In this document: positions 33,799 to 43,579 of the stretch, one piece after another
How the letters are laid out: each line of letters opens with the position of its first letter
How positions within the stretch are numbered: the first letter of the stretch is position 1
Origin: Albugo candida
Taxonomy: Eukaryota; Oomycota; Peronosporomycetes; Albuginales; Albuginaceae
Reading direction: 5' to 3'
Assembly: GCA_905220665.1 (NCBI GenBank)
Contig: CAJNAR010000173.1
Location: forward strand, 248,001 to 312,000
Length of the DNA stretch: 64,000 nt
Translations under genes and position numbers: made by a program
Notes under the pieces: generated by a model
What the model was told of the DNA's origin: nothing
Database searches by the model: none
What the model saw: only the letters and a program-made list of their open reading frames with translations

Positions 33799-35438
33799 AT
33801 GCATTCAGAACTCCGAGATGGATTACACATCCAGCAAGTCGATTATTATGACGGCCAATCGATATTTTGCAATTCGCAATTGTGTTACAGTCTTGGAGAA
33901 TATCTGGGAGGAGGTACCGCAGGCGTGTACGTTGAGCTCAGCTATTCTTCCATTTGTGTTCGCTTACTGGATTTGGTGCAAGCAGTGTCTACAAAGCTTT
34001 TTGCCATCGAACAAATTGTGTGCGTCGCTGCAACTGCGGTCGATTCTATATCTCATTTGTGTCAATTAGCATGTTGCAATCAAGATTTTAAATCCTGTGG
34101 GGTACAAGCTGGTGTCTCCATCGTTTCTTCCACGTTGTCTGATTGCTGTCCGCGGGAAGGCAGTGACCACCGCTATAGAAAATCCACATGAGCTAAAGAT
34201 GGAGTACGTCTTCATTTTTCCATCTTTGAGCTTTGAATAAATTAATGACGTTCTATAGGAACGTATTCTGGCTGATTCATCCGACAACAAAGCAGGTTAT
34301 AACTGCCTGGGAAGACCCGACAACGCAATCGTTAAAAGAACTTCATTTAGCACAATGTATCGCATTGTGGAAGGATGAGATCACGGAAGCAGACGCGTAC
34401 AACAAGTGCATTGACACTGTCATGCAGCATCAGCGGTGGAATTTTCCACGAATTCCAAGGAAATTTCTGAAGTTTCTCGAGATGCAGCGATGTATCCGTC
34501 GTGAGATGGCGGCGATGTCGAGATTGAAACATCATAATAATGTTCTCAAATTGGAGGAAGTTTTGGAGTTTGTTGAGGAGGCAAAGTGCACAACATTTCT
34601 TGTTCTTGAGCTGGCGACTGGAGGCGACTTGTTCGATCGACTTCGCAACCGTGGCGCTGATGAAGAATTCGCGCGTTTTTACTTTCGACAATTGGTCGAG
34701 GGTGTCGCGTTTTGTCACGCGTCGGGCATCTGTCATCGCGATTTGAAATTAGACAATTTGATTTTAGCTGATGATCGAGTTCACTCAGTACTCAAAATTG
34801 CGGATTTTGGGCTTTCTGCCATTGTTTCAAAGACAACAGGTGATCACTCAGACGGCAAGTCCAATTTCCGCAGACTCCAATCAGTTATCGGATCCCCATA
34901 TTATGTCGCTCCAGAAGCGCTGCATGACGCTGGAACCGGCTACGATGGTTTCAAAGCAGACGGATGGTCGATCGGTGTCATTTTATACGCTATGGTAACA
35001 GGAGTGATGCCTTTCGGAAAAAATTTGCCGTCATGTCCGCGTTTTGCTTGTTTTAAAAGCATATTTAGCGACTTGAAACATGAAAACACATCAACCAGAA
35101 TAGTTGATTCGTTCGATCTCGCAAGTCACTCGCCAAATTGGTTATTCCCTTCTCAGCTATCAGACGAGCTCAAGGGATTACTCTCCCTTTTATTACATCC
35201 CGACCCGTGCTCGCGATTGTCAGTCGAAGAATGCTTACAGGACCCGTGGGTGCTGAAACAAACGTTCACTGCAAACGCACCAATCTGCTTAGAGCTTTGT
35301 GAGAACAAAACCGGCAATAGTCCTGTTTTTGAAACAGATTCAAAGTGCAATTTCTCAAGAGATTCTCAGTGTAACTTCAGTTTGAGCAAAAACAATTCGC
35401 TCTCATCGATAACGTCAAGCCTATCGCCCTCACCGTGA
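33799..35438 (+). CDS. CAMK-like serine/threonine protein kinase with N-lobe insert
   Basis: Four exons: 33799-33926, 33986-34019, 34070-34203 and 34259-35438, giving 491 residues. The introns are 59, 50 and 55 nt. Splicing builds the N-lobe: Gly-rich loop YLGGGTAGVVYKAF, then HVAIKIL with the VAIK lysine. The large exon supplies HRDLKLDN (catalytic loop), DFGLS, a GSPYYVAPEAL activation segment and the C-lobe, so it should be active. Between VAIK and helix C there is an insert of roughly 100 residues (with AVRGKAVTTAIENP and WLIHPTTKQVITAWEDP). I recall this insert from oomycete kinases, but its function is unknown. The C-terminus is a short Ser/Asn-rich tail. The start ATG at 33799 is the first in frame. 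Confidence 0.82.
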
Positions 35439-35828
35439 ACGTTAATATCAGATAGCATGTCGTGCTATTTTGTAAGATCAACGGCTTAGACTATAGTGTG
35501 TAAGTTCATTAGCTAATTCATGTTAGTTTTGTCGACTGAAAATCTAGATAGAAATTTTTCCGATCTAAATAAGCTGGTACTTGACTTGATTTTTAACATC
35601 AACAAAAGAGAAATTTCGAACCAGCTCAGTCGTTTCAGTTATGCGTGTAATTTCATTGCAGATTGGCGTCATCGAGCAAGTATCAAAAACGTGTATTTAG
35701 TTTGGGCCAAATATCTGCCGTCAAATTGCACCTCAAATTTCAATAATTCAGCCATCCTTGCTGAATCGTCTAGCACTATTTTGATTCATTCATTGCTCAC
35801 CGGATTGTATTTTGTAACTACTCATATA
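35439..35828. other. Convergent intergenic region
   Basis: About 390 A+T-rich nt separate the kinase stop from the helicase stop and serve as both 3' ends. A 144-codon plus-strand ORF (35520-35954) overlaps the helicase C-terminus antisense and looks random. Confidence 0.5.
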
Positions 35829-37082
35829 CTACTTGCAATACAAATTACGGTCGATGACGGGTGGTATCGGTCGTATCTCTGTACCCAGTTCTTGCTCAAT
35901 TCGATACAAATTGAATCGATCGTCATACGTGATCATACTGATCGCCAATCCTAAATGCCCAAAACGTCCTGAGCGACCGATTCGGTGCAAGTAAGTTTCA
36001 GAGTTTTTTGGAAAGTCGAAGTTGATGACGACATTGACCGTTTGTATATCGATACCACGCGTAAACAAATCTGAACACACCAAATGCCGAGTAGCCCCAT
36101 TCCGAAATTCGTGAAATACACGATTTCGATGAGCCTGGCTCATTTTCGCGTGTATATAAAAGCACGAGTATCCCAATTCTGTAACTTTCTTCGCTAGTAA
36201 CTCTACTCGATTGACCGAGTTGCAAAAAATGATCGACTGATTGATGTCGAGTTTGGAGAAAAGTGTGTTTAAGCAATGAACTTTTTGACGCTCCTCAACA
36301 AATGCATAGAACTGTGAAACACCTTTGAGTGTTAATTCGTCCATGAGGTTTATTTCGTAAGGATTTTCAATGAAACGATCTTTGAAGGCTTTGACCGTGA
36401 CCGGAAAGGTTGCAGAAAACAGACAGATTTGCCGTTTTTTTGCGGTGTGATTGAGCAATTGTTCCAATAAAGGCTGAAATTCAGGAGAGAGTAATTTGTC
36501 AGCTTCATCCATAATCACCGTAGAGCAATTACTCAAATCCGCAACTCCTTTATTGGCTAGATCCATGATTCTTCCTGGTGTGCCAACTAATATATGCACT
36601 GTATTGTACAATCTCATAATATCGTCTTTGAGTGAGGTGCCTCCAGTAGAGACCATACATTCTACACCCATGTGCTTTCCAATTTCTTTCACAATGGCGG
36701 ACGTTTGTAATGCTAATTCTCTTGTTGGCACTAAAATTAAAACCTGAATGTGATTCTTGCTCGTTTCCGTTTTCTCAAGACATGGAATAATAAACGCTGC
36801 CGTTTTTCCCGTTCCGTTCTTAGCACGTGCCATTACGTTCCTACCGGCCAAAATAATTGGAACTGCTTCTTCTTGTATCGGAGAAGGATGTTCAAAACCT
36901 TTCTCGAAGATTCCCATCAACAGTTCACGTTTCAAAAAATAATCCTCAAATTCGTTGCCTTTTACATTAGTCACATCCTCTGTCTGGATGCGTGTGTCTT
37001 TTCCAGGTCGCTTCAAACCGGCTTTCCAGTCTTCTTCGTCATTCGCAGCAGCTCGAGCTGAGTGTCGGCCGTCCATTGCCAT
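35829..37082 (-). CDS. DHH1: DDX6/Dhh1/Me31B DEAD-box RNA helicase
   Basis: An RNA helicase of P-bodies that represses translation and promotes mRNA decapping. From the first in-frame ATG at 37082 the protein has 417 residues; the open frame continues upstream only to a TTG. The motifs are canonical: Q-motif ([14 protein letters not shown]), AKNGTGKT (Walker A), [21 protein letters not shown] (DEAD), SATFP, and [10 protein letters not shown] (motif VI). The [22 protein letters not shown] segment before the Q-motif and the NQSIIFCNS ... RVELLAKK and [12 protein letters not shown] regions are specific to the DDX6 subfamily rather than eIF4A. There is no intron. It lies head-to-tail with the LARP6-like gene, a second mRNA-binding regulator. 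Confidence 0.95.
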   Translation of the reverse strand: MAMDGRHSARAAANDEEDWKAGLKRPGKDTRIQTEDVTNVKGNEFEDYFLKRELLMGIFEKGFEHPSPIQEEAVPIILAGRNVMARAKNGTGKTAAFIIPCLEKTETSKNHIQVLILVPTRELALQTSAIVKEIGKHMGVECMVSTGGTSLKDDIMRLYNTVHILVGTPGRIMDLANKGVADLSNCSTVIMDEADKLLSPEFQPLLEQLLNHTAKKRQICLFSATFPVTVKAFKDRFIENPYEINLMDELTLKGVSQFYAFVEERQKVHCLNTLFSKLDINQSIIFCNSVNRVELLAKKVTELGYSCFYIHAKMSQAHRNRVFHEFRNGATRHLVCSDLFTRGIDIQTVNVVINFDFPKNSETYLHRIGRSGRFGHLGLAISMITYDDRFNLYRIEQELGTEIRPIPPVIDRNLYCK

Positions 37083-37273
37083 TTCTTTAAAAGGGGGCGT
37101 ACTAAAACACGTTCTGTTATAAGACAACGTATCCAAATGTGATACGTTACTGTTAGATGCTATGGAAGAAAACTTAACGGAAATTTGATGAATGTACAAA
37201 AAGACAATTTTTGTTATCGCGTTAAATGCATGGATGAGTTCGTACTCCAGCTAAAGCGAAATATCTGATCAGA

Positions 37274-38899
37274 TTAATACAGAGGAGCACATGTTGATGA
37301 ATGCGAGCGACGACGCTCAACAGGGGAAGTGAACTTTCCAGAGACTGACACCTCGGGAGTCGCAAGGCAAATTCGACGAGCAGCAAAGCCACGAGTTCCA
37401 TCTGGGCCTGAGGCTTGACGGTACGAGAGAGTTGCAACATCTCCAGCTTGAGCCGATGAGACTCGAGGAGATGAAAGTGCCAGCTTCGGTCGTGATCCAT
37501 TTGAGGAGGAGCGTGAACGGAATAAATTTGGTTGTGACGAGGGAGTTCCCACGGTACTCGAACGATTACGACTTTCCCAACGACCTGGGCTTGGTGCACG
37601 AAATTCGGTGGGCGTCGGGCTGGCACTTGAACTTGATGGAGGTCGAAATTCCAATCTGACTTTAGAGGCATACTTGCGGCCGCTCTTTTTGTTTTTTCCG
37701 ACAGTGAAAGAAACATAGTCTCCAGGTCGGATGTCCATATTACCATCTTCATCGGGAACTAATCGGAAGGAGATTGCTGCGTTCTCCAGTCGAGTAGGAT
37801 TAATCAGACCACCAGCTCCACGGATAGAGTAGACAGTGCCAGTGCTAACTCTTCCTTCCTGTAAGCCATCAAGTCCTTCCCCAACGGCATCTACGTGTAC
37901 TGGGCGACTCACCGCAGAGGTTGAACGAGCACGTCGACGATCTCCACCCATTTCAACTGGGAACATCTTTTGCTTGAGTTTGTCACAGTTGGTTCCATCG
38001 AATAAAACCACCTGCATTCCGGTTCGCCAATTGTATTGGTCCGATAAAGTGAGTACGGCATGTTTGGCCATTTCTTCGTCAGTGAATTCTATTATAGCAT
38101 ACGTTTCACCGGCATTGATTGGTGGTTTCAATACAGCGTTTCTTCCAGTTGATGTGTTCTGCTTCAGTAATCGCAAATATGAAATGGTTCCGCACTCAAT
38201 GAATTTTTCTCGCAAGAAAGCAATTGATGCATCTTCAGGAAGATTGTAAGCAATAGCCGTTCGTGCCAATTTCCCATTATAAGAGTGTTCGGGAGCCAAA
38301 GGTTCTTTGCGACAGACCATAGTTTCATCTTCATTCATGATCAATTTAGTCGATACTTCCAGCGCTTCTCTCAAAAGACTCAAGTCCGATGTCAGCTTCT
38401 TTATACGACCGAACGAAGCAAGCAACTCAAGTTTCACGTAGCCATCTGCGTTCATATTTTTCAGCAAGTACAAGTCTCCAAGTAGGTTGTCGTCACAGAA
38501 ATAGAACTCCAACTGATCACACACTGAGCGTAAAAAAGTTGCCGGTAATTGAATTCGTAATGGCGAAGCTGATTCGTCTTCAGGTACTGAGGCCTCTTGC
38601 GAATCATGGTCGCCTGGGTCTACAAAAGACAACGCATCGAAACTCGGAAGAGTCTCAACTCCATTCGCATCAACAAAATCACCGTTGGATGGAGAATTCA
38701 TAGGTGCCATAATGTCCACTGCTGGTGGTGGTGGTAAAGGGAGCTGTGAATTCGAAGCCATGCCCAATTGTTTCGAATATTTCCAAGTAGTATTTCCAAT
38801 TGTCGCAGGACGAATGGGAGCGGATGCAGATCGACTCCTACTCAGAGAGTAATATTGAGACGCTAATTGAGCCATGACATCATCTTCATGCGATTCCAT
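37274..38899 (-). CDS. La-related protein, LARP6-like
   Basis: A 541-residue RNA-binding protein starting at the ATG at 38899; the longer frame begins only at a TTG. Residues about 115-200 are a La motif (RSVCDQLEFYFCDDNLLGDLYLLKNMN). About 210-320 form an RRM-like domain (TAIAYNLPEDASIAFLREKF ... YAIIEFTDEEMAKHAV). A beta-rich segment about 345-405 (GTVYSIRGAGGLINPTR ... IRPGDYVSFTVGKN) resembles a cold-shock/S1-like fold. Near residue 500 the motif GPDGTRGF matches the SUZ-C/LSA motif found at the end of LARP6 proteins. The C-terminus is Ser/Arg/Pro-rich and probably disordered. The order La motif, RRM, SUZ-C supports LARP6 over genuine La. It is likely a cytoplasmic mRNA regulator. There are no introns. 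Confidence 0.82.
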   Translation of the reverse strand: MESHEDDVMAQLASQYYSLSRSRSASAPIRPATIGNTTWKYSKQLGMASNSQLPLPPPPAVDIMAPMNSPSNGDFVDANGVETLPSFDALSFVDPGDHDSQEASVPEDESASPLRIQLPATFLRSVCDQLEFYFCDDNLLGDLYLLKNMNADGYVKLELLASFGRIKKLTSDLSLLREALEVSTKLIMNEDETMVCRKEPLAPEHSYNGKLARTAIAYNLPEDASIAFLREKFIECGTISYLRLLKQNTSTGRNAVLKPPINAGETYAIIEFTDEEMAKHAVLTLSDQYNWRTGMQVVLFDGTNCDKLKQKMFPVEMGGDRRRARSTSAVSRPVHVDAVGEGLDGLQEGRVSTGTVYSIRGAGGLINPTRLENAAISFRLVPDEDGNMDIRPGDYVSFTVGKNKKSGRKYASKVRLEFRPPSSSSASPTPTEFRAPSPGRWESRNRSSTVGTPSSQPNLFRSRSSSNGSRPKLALSSPRVSSAQAGDVATLSYRQASGPDGTRGFAARRICLATPEVSVSGKFTSPVERRRSHSSTCAPLY

Positions 38900-39793
38900 T
38901 GCTGAGAAAACGTAATATCGATTCAATATTGAATAGTAACGAGTGCGTTAGAGAAACACGAGCAGTGAATAAGTAGTACGTTCACCCAGCCCACCTGATG
39001 AATAAGATGAAAGTTCGGTTGTTGGTGGCAGCTGTTACTCGTTATTTAAAATAGTATCAAATGAAAACAAAGTGTTAGCCCCCAGAGTTACGGTATGATG
39101 TATTGACCACACCACTTACGACACGCTCAGCCTCTTCCTTATTCTCTTCTATCTTTATAGGCTTGATTTTTCTATACCAGCCAGCCGAGTTCTGAGACAA
39201 TAAGGTCAACAGTAATTGTATAGAAAGTAACCTTATCGCTTCAAGAATCGGATAGCCTTTTCTTCCTCTATGTGACTACATGTCGCCAGAAAAGTAAAAT
39301 AATTAGAAACACATCTTTCGTAGAAGCTTGTAGGTACATACTCGACAAGACGAAACCAAAACTGGTCACCTGATACAACTTTCGATCGTACCCTCGGCCG
39401 ATGACGTTATAACCGATAGCGCAGCTGCAAAATGAAAAAGGATGCCACGTTTAGAGAAGAATCAGCTGTGCGCAACTCTTATGTACTGCGTCAGGCGCGC
39501 CCTTGATTGATGCATTTGACGAATAGTGATGAATTTAGGCGTTAAAAAACGGTAAGCTAGTCGGAAACTTTCTTCCAGCGAGAAGAAAAGTTGTCACGCG
39601 GCACTACATCCTTCTGACTCACAAACGAAACAGTTGGCTGTGCCTTTTTTTCAAATAGACCGCTCTAAAGTCGGCAAAAATGATTTTGCAGAAGTCGAAT
39701 GGCGGCTACTGTTTTCTGCTGGATTTGATCCATACGATTCCTATGACGGAGCGAAAGATAAGATACTAATCGATCTGTTGTCTTACACGAGTA
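38900..39793. other. Intergenic region with one doubtful plus-strand exon pair
   Basis: About 890 nt. An ATG at 39432 opens 17 codons (MKKDATFREESAVRNSY) up to a possible donor at 39483, and an acceptor at 39633 (AACAG) continues in phase 0 to a stop at 39822, overlapping the coiled-coil gene's end antisense by about 28 nt. The 151-nt intron would be long for this locus and no family is recognisable, so I do not call it a gene. Confidence 0.25.
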
Positions 39794-41009
39794 TCAACGG
39801 ACCTGGACTTCCGTGTACTTGATCGCAATGTAATCTAGATCTGTGATTCGTGTTGCAATAAACTGCAATAAACGCTCAAGATACTTTGCTGTTTCAACTT
39901 TCTCTTCTCGTAAGACCGGAAGTTTGGCATCGAGATTATGTCGACATCGATCAAACAGATTTGTGACCGTCATTGTTATCTCGCCCAGTTCACGATTACG
40001 ATTGTTTGCACTTTTGTCGCTGCGTAGTAGATCGAGATCTAATCTTGATACCTCTGATCGCAGATATTCTAGCTTTTGCTGTAAACTGATTGAATGGACA
40101 GCGTCAGGTGCAAGCAACTCTATGTTAGCACAGTGTACCGGTGTATTTCACTGTTCCGATTAAGAGTCAGATTCTGCAGCTCCATTTGCAATGCTCGAAT
40201 ATTAAGACGCAATTGTTCAGTCTGAAAGAGCCAGTAACGGTCACAATCATGTATCTATTCGACTCAATCACTAACCTCAGTTTCCGCTGCATAGATTCGT
40301 TCTGCAAGATGATTCTTGGTATCGACAAGGATTGCATGTCGATTAAGCATGTCGCCTATCTCCTCATACTCCCCATCTGAGAATTCGACGGTAGCTTCTA
40401 GATATACTTTGTATCGAAGCAGCTGGTCTAAAAAGATACTCTAGTCAGTACTTTTCTAATTGTTTCAATGTGTGATCCTTTTCCTCACCACGTTGTTTCT
40501 GCAGCGTCTCCTTTTCCGCCAAGTCTTTTTCTAGCTGTGCTTTCAGCTGTTTTCTCTTCACTTCGTTGAGTTCGAACGACCGACGCTCAGATTTGTATCT
40601 CGCTTCCGCTTTAAGACATTTTGATTCGTTCTCCTTGATGAATTTATCGAATTTTTGAATCTGTTCTTTCATTTCCAGTTGTTTTCGTGAAAGTTCTTGT
40701 TCCTTGGCATAGCATGCCTCCATCCGTTGAGCATAATCCTCTTTCATAAATTCCAGTGCGTCATCAATCTCACGTAATTCTTTTCTTTTCTTCATCAAAA
40801 GAGTCGATTGAGATATTTGAGATGCACCGGATACCACCGGGAATAGCTTCTTTATCTCATGGCGAAGAATCGGAACACTTTAAAGGTGAAATAAATGAAA
40901 ATATGATCAGGACAAATTGCGTGATCACTTACTTTGGTACTTTTGTTTCAGTTATAAAAACGTTCTTCTTTATTTCTTCGTACTCATCTTCCTGCTGATT
41001 TTCACTCAT
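39794..41009 (-). CDS. CCDC42/CFAP73-family flagellar coiled-coil protein (DUF4200)
   Basis: Five exons on the minus strand: 40933-41009, 40489-40877, 40276-40427, 40152-40221 and 39794-40119, giving 337 residues, close to the roughly 316 of animal CCDC42. The introns are 55, 61, 54 and 32 nt. The DUF4200 core starts LLMKKRKELREIDDALEFMKEDYAQRME and includes KFDKFIKENESKCLKAEAR, matching the KFDKFLKEN signature of CCDC42/CFAP73. The later segments (RDQLLRYKVYLE, EEIGDMLNRHAIL, LGEITMTVTNLFDRC) fit the family pattern. Relatives belong to the modified inner-arm dynein/axoneme machinery of motile flagella, which implies a flagellate zoospore stage. It is divergent from the NOL11-like gene with only 157 nt between ATGs. 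The 32-nt intron is the least secure element. Confidence 0.75.
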
Positions 41010-41166
41010 TTCGGCCTAGAATAAGACGAAATGCAGAACGATCGATTCGTGTCATCAGTTACAGTTCGTCGCACATAAATGCGGATTTGCCATTGGTTTA
41101 GATTTAGCTTTCGTCATTTTTGACCAATCAGCAAGCTAAAGTAGCGCCTCCATTAAAATCGACTCA

Positions 41167-43287
41167 ATGGAATTCGAGTCAAAGTCTTTATTGTGGCAGG
41201 TATCACGATCGAATGATCAAGTCATTGGGACTCGTATCCACACAACAAAGAGTGCCGAGAAAAGCATCCTTATTTCCAGCAAAAACGAAATCGTGGAGTT
41301 TTCGTTACCCCAAGTGAAACATTTGAATCACTGGGTTCTGCGACCAGCTATACAAATTAAAATTGGAGCAGTAAAAAACACGAACTCACAAACGTACTTT
41401 GCTCCCATTCAGCTTGAAAAAAATCAAACAATCGCATCGTGGAAAGAAAGTGAGACTGACGCTTCGAAATGGAACAATGTGGACTTGCAATGTTCTACAC
41501 AAATTTTCGACATCTTTGTTCATCCGCTCTTACGTGAAGGATGCATTGCTGTCATGGAAGATGCGAGCATTTATTTCGTGACGGAGTGTCCTCTCCGTAC
41601 AATAAGATTGCACGAAAACAAAGATAAATCATGTAAATGTACGGTCTCGTGGGCTGAAATGGCTGATACTAACCGAAAATCAGGATCGGGACCCTCGACA
41701 TTTCTATTTATTCTCACCAGAAACACGGAAACACTTATATATGAGATGAACGTCTTCCTGCTGTCTCCTTCTCCAAAAGGCACTCTCGAAGGACCTCGAA
41801 TGTCCTATCTAGCGAAGCGAGAGTTACACCAGAATGAGTCGGCGCGTAATGCTCGTGATTTCACTGTAACTTCTTGTGCATTCCATGATGAGATGATTGC
41901 AAATTCGATCGTCTGGTCGAATGGAGACTGGGAGTTGCTTCAGTGGCATTATGATTCGCTCAATATGGAACTCAGAGATATCGGCAAACGAAATATGCCG
42001 CACCTCGCAGCAATGGAAACCAAGCCTGGGCTTGGATCCAGTAAAAAGCGCAAGCATGAGTCAGAAAATTTGAATAGATATCAATATGTCGTAAGCTCGA
42101 TTGGGCTTGGAGGCTACTTGCTTTTCGCAAATACCGCTTCTTTGACGACCATCACTTCTTGGAATGTGCGATACGGAGCGCAGGTTGCTTGCACTCCAGC
42201 AGATTGGAGCGATTTGATTGCTCAGAACTGTAACAGAAATTTGGGCAGACTTCACGGGCTTTTATCTCCCCCGATTGGAGATCTAGTCATTGCTGAGTTC
42301 GACAATGGAGTTGGTATGCTAACTATCCGAACAACCCAGCCTACATTAGCATCAGTATTGGGTTGTGGTGCACTCAAGGAACGTGAAGGCCAGTACAAGC
42401 TGCAAGCTGACAAAATTTCGACGATGGAAAGTCCGAGCGCATCGCACTCAGCTGACTTCCTTGCAAAAGACTGGAAACAATGCCCTTTTGAAATGCTTAT
42501 ACATGCTGGTCGAGTATGTCTCAAACAACCTGATCAGAATACGTGGTGTGCACTACAAAGAATTGTCGAATCGAATCGACTCACTTCTGGAACAATTCCG
42601 TCACTCATGTCTACGTTGATGCGAAAGCAGCAATTTTCTGCATTGGATAAAGCGATCAATAATCTCGTTGACATTGATGAGAGATGCCTTATTCGGATAT
42701 TACAATACGTTCTAAAAAATCGTAGCAATTCTGCCTTACAGGCGTACGTGATTACCCAGTATCGACATCAAAATAGTGCCGCTCAACAGGACGACGGACT
42801 CTCAAATATGGGGAGATTCGACATGCTGTGTGAATATTTTATCGCAAGCGTTATGAAGAGACCTGTGAATGATGTTTTTTTGCATGCTGCGATTCAATTA
42901 CTTAATGTCGACGAAGCATTGGCATTATTAGCACTGTGTCAGCGATTTTTGTTGATCAACACATCGCATGCAAGAGCTGATCAAACAAATGATGCTTATC
43001 TGCAATGGTTCATGAAGTGGTGTCCCCCTCCAGCGGTCGTGTTACATTGGATCAGCGTTTTGCTGGACACACACTACAGCGCCGTTGTATTGCTCGGTGG
43101 AGAGAATCTCAAGAAAATTCAGCAAGACTTTGAAACTCTTGCAAGAATTTTAGAGCTAGAATCGAGTCGGATCTTAGAAGAAGAAAGGCTAAAAGTTATT
43201 TTGGAATCCGTGGTGGCATCAGGCAGGAGCAGATGCTCTACAACGCGGATGGTGGCTGATTATAGCATCGAACAAGTTGAATTCTAG
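41167..43287 (+). CDS. NOL11: NOL11-like nucleolar protein (U3 processome)
   Basis: A 706-residue intronless gene. The N-terminal half has irregular beta-propeller-type segments; the C-terminal third is helical. The last 100 residues resemble human NOL11: VVLHWISVLLDTHYSAVVLLGGENLKKI corresponds to the IMDWICLLLD...TVVVMMPEAK region, and the protein ends DYSIEQVEF, where NOL11 ends YSIEVLEL. NOL11 is a t-UTP component needed for pre-rRNA transcription and early 18S processing in the nucleolus. A basic SSKKRKHE motif near residue 300 could be a nuclear signal. The assignment rests on the C-terminal match from memory; the propeller is inferred from composition. Confidence 0.65.
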   Translation: MEFESKSLLWQVSRSNDQVIGTRIHTTKSAEKSILISSKNEIVEFSLPQVKHLNHWVLRPAIQIKIGAVKNTNSQTYFAPIQLEKNQTIASWKESETDASKWNNVDLQCSTQIFDIFVHPLLREGCIAVMEDASIYFVTECPLRTIRLHENKDKSCKCTVSWAEMADTNRKSGSGPSTFLFILTRNTETLIYEMNVFLLSPSPKGTLEGPRMSYLAKRELHQNESARNARDFTVTSCAFHDEMIANSIVWSNGDWELLQWHYDSLNMELRDIGKRNMPHLAAMETKPGLGSSKKRKHESENLNRYQYVVSSIGLGGYLLFANTASLTTITSWNVRYGAQVACTPADWSDLIAQNCNRNLGRLHGLLSPPIGDLVIAEFDNGVGMLTIRTTQPTLASVLGCGALKEREGQYKLQADKISTMESPSASHSADFLAKDWKQCPFEMLIHAGRVCLKQPDQNTWCALQRIVESNRLTSGTIPSLMSTLMRKQQFSALDKAINNLVDIDERCLIRILQYVLKNRSNSALQAYVITQYRHQNSAAQQDDGLSNMGRFDMLCEYFIASVMKRPVNDVFLHAAIQLLNVDEALALLALCQRFLLINTSHARADQTNDAYLQWFMKWCPPPAVVLHWISVLLDTHYSAVVLLGGENLKKIQQDFETLARILELESSRILEEERLKVILESVVASGRSRCSTTRMVADYSIEQVEF

Positions 43288-43555
43288 CAGGAATAAATCA
43301 GACTCTTACAAAAGCTGGTCCATTTACTTGAATAAGAGAGACAGCCGATCCGCCTTGCAAACTTGATTGGTCGATCTTCTGCATGAGTCTGTCAAACTGC
43401 GCTCTATTAACTTGCGTAGGAATAGCATAAGCAGGGTGCTAACAGGAGGATACGTGCTCTCTATAGTATATAAATAAATTGGACAAGGAAGGTAGTTAAA
43501 GACCCAGATAAAGAGTGTGATGAAATCCTTGACAAAGTATAGAAATAAAGGTGCT

Positions 43556-43570
43556 TCACTTCACATTTTT
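43556..43570 (+). promoter_or_regulatory. Oomycete Inr+FPR core promoter element
   Basis: TCACTTCACATTTTT matches the oomycete initiator plus flanking region pattern (TCATTYYNCAWTTT type) with one mismatch. It ends 9 nt before the ATG at 43580 and lies downstream of the ATG at 43520. If used, it makes 43580 the true start and gives a leader of only about 20 nt. Confidence 0.5.
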
Positions 43571-43579
43571 TCATTTCAA

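Noticed and set aside
33653..34069. 138-codon plus-strand ORF beginning MNIFCARQ (GTG start)
   Set aside because: It runs in a different frame over the kinase's first exons and introns. The spliced kinase N-lobe explains the region.
35520..35954. 144-codon plus-strand ORF downstream of the kinase gene
   Set aside because: It overlaps the well-supported DDX6 C-terminus antisense, has A+T-rich low-complexity composition and no domain or signal.
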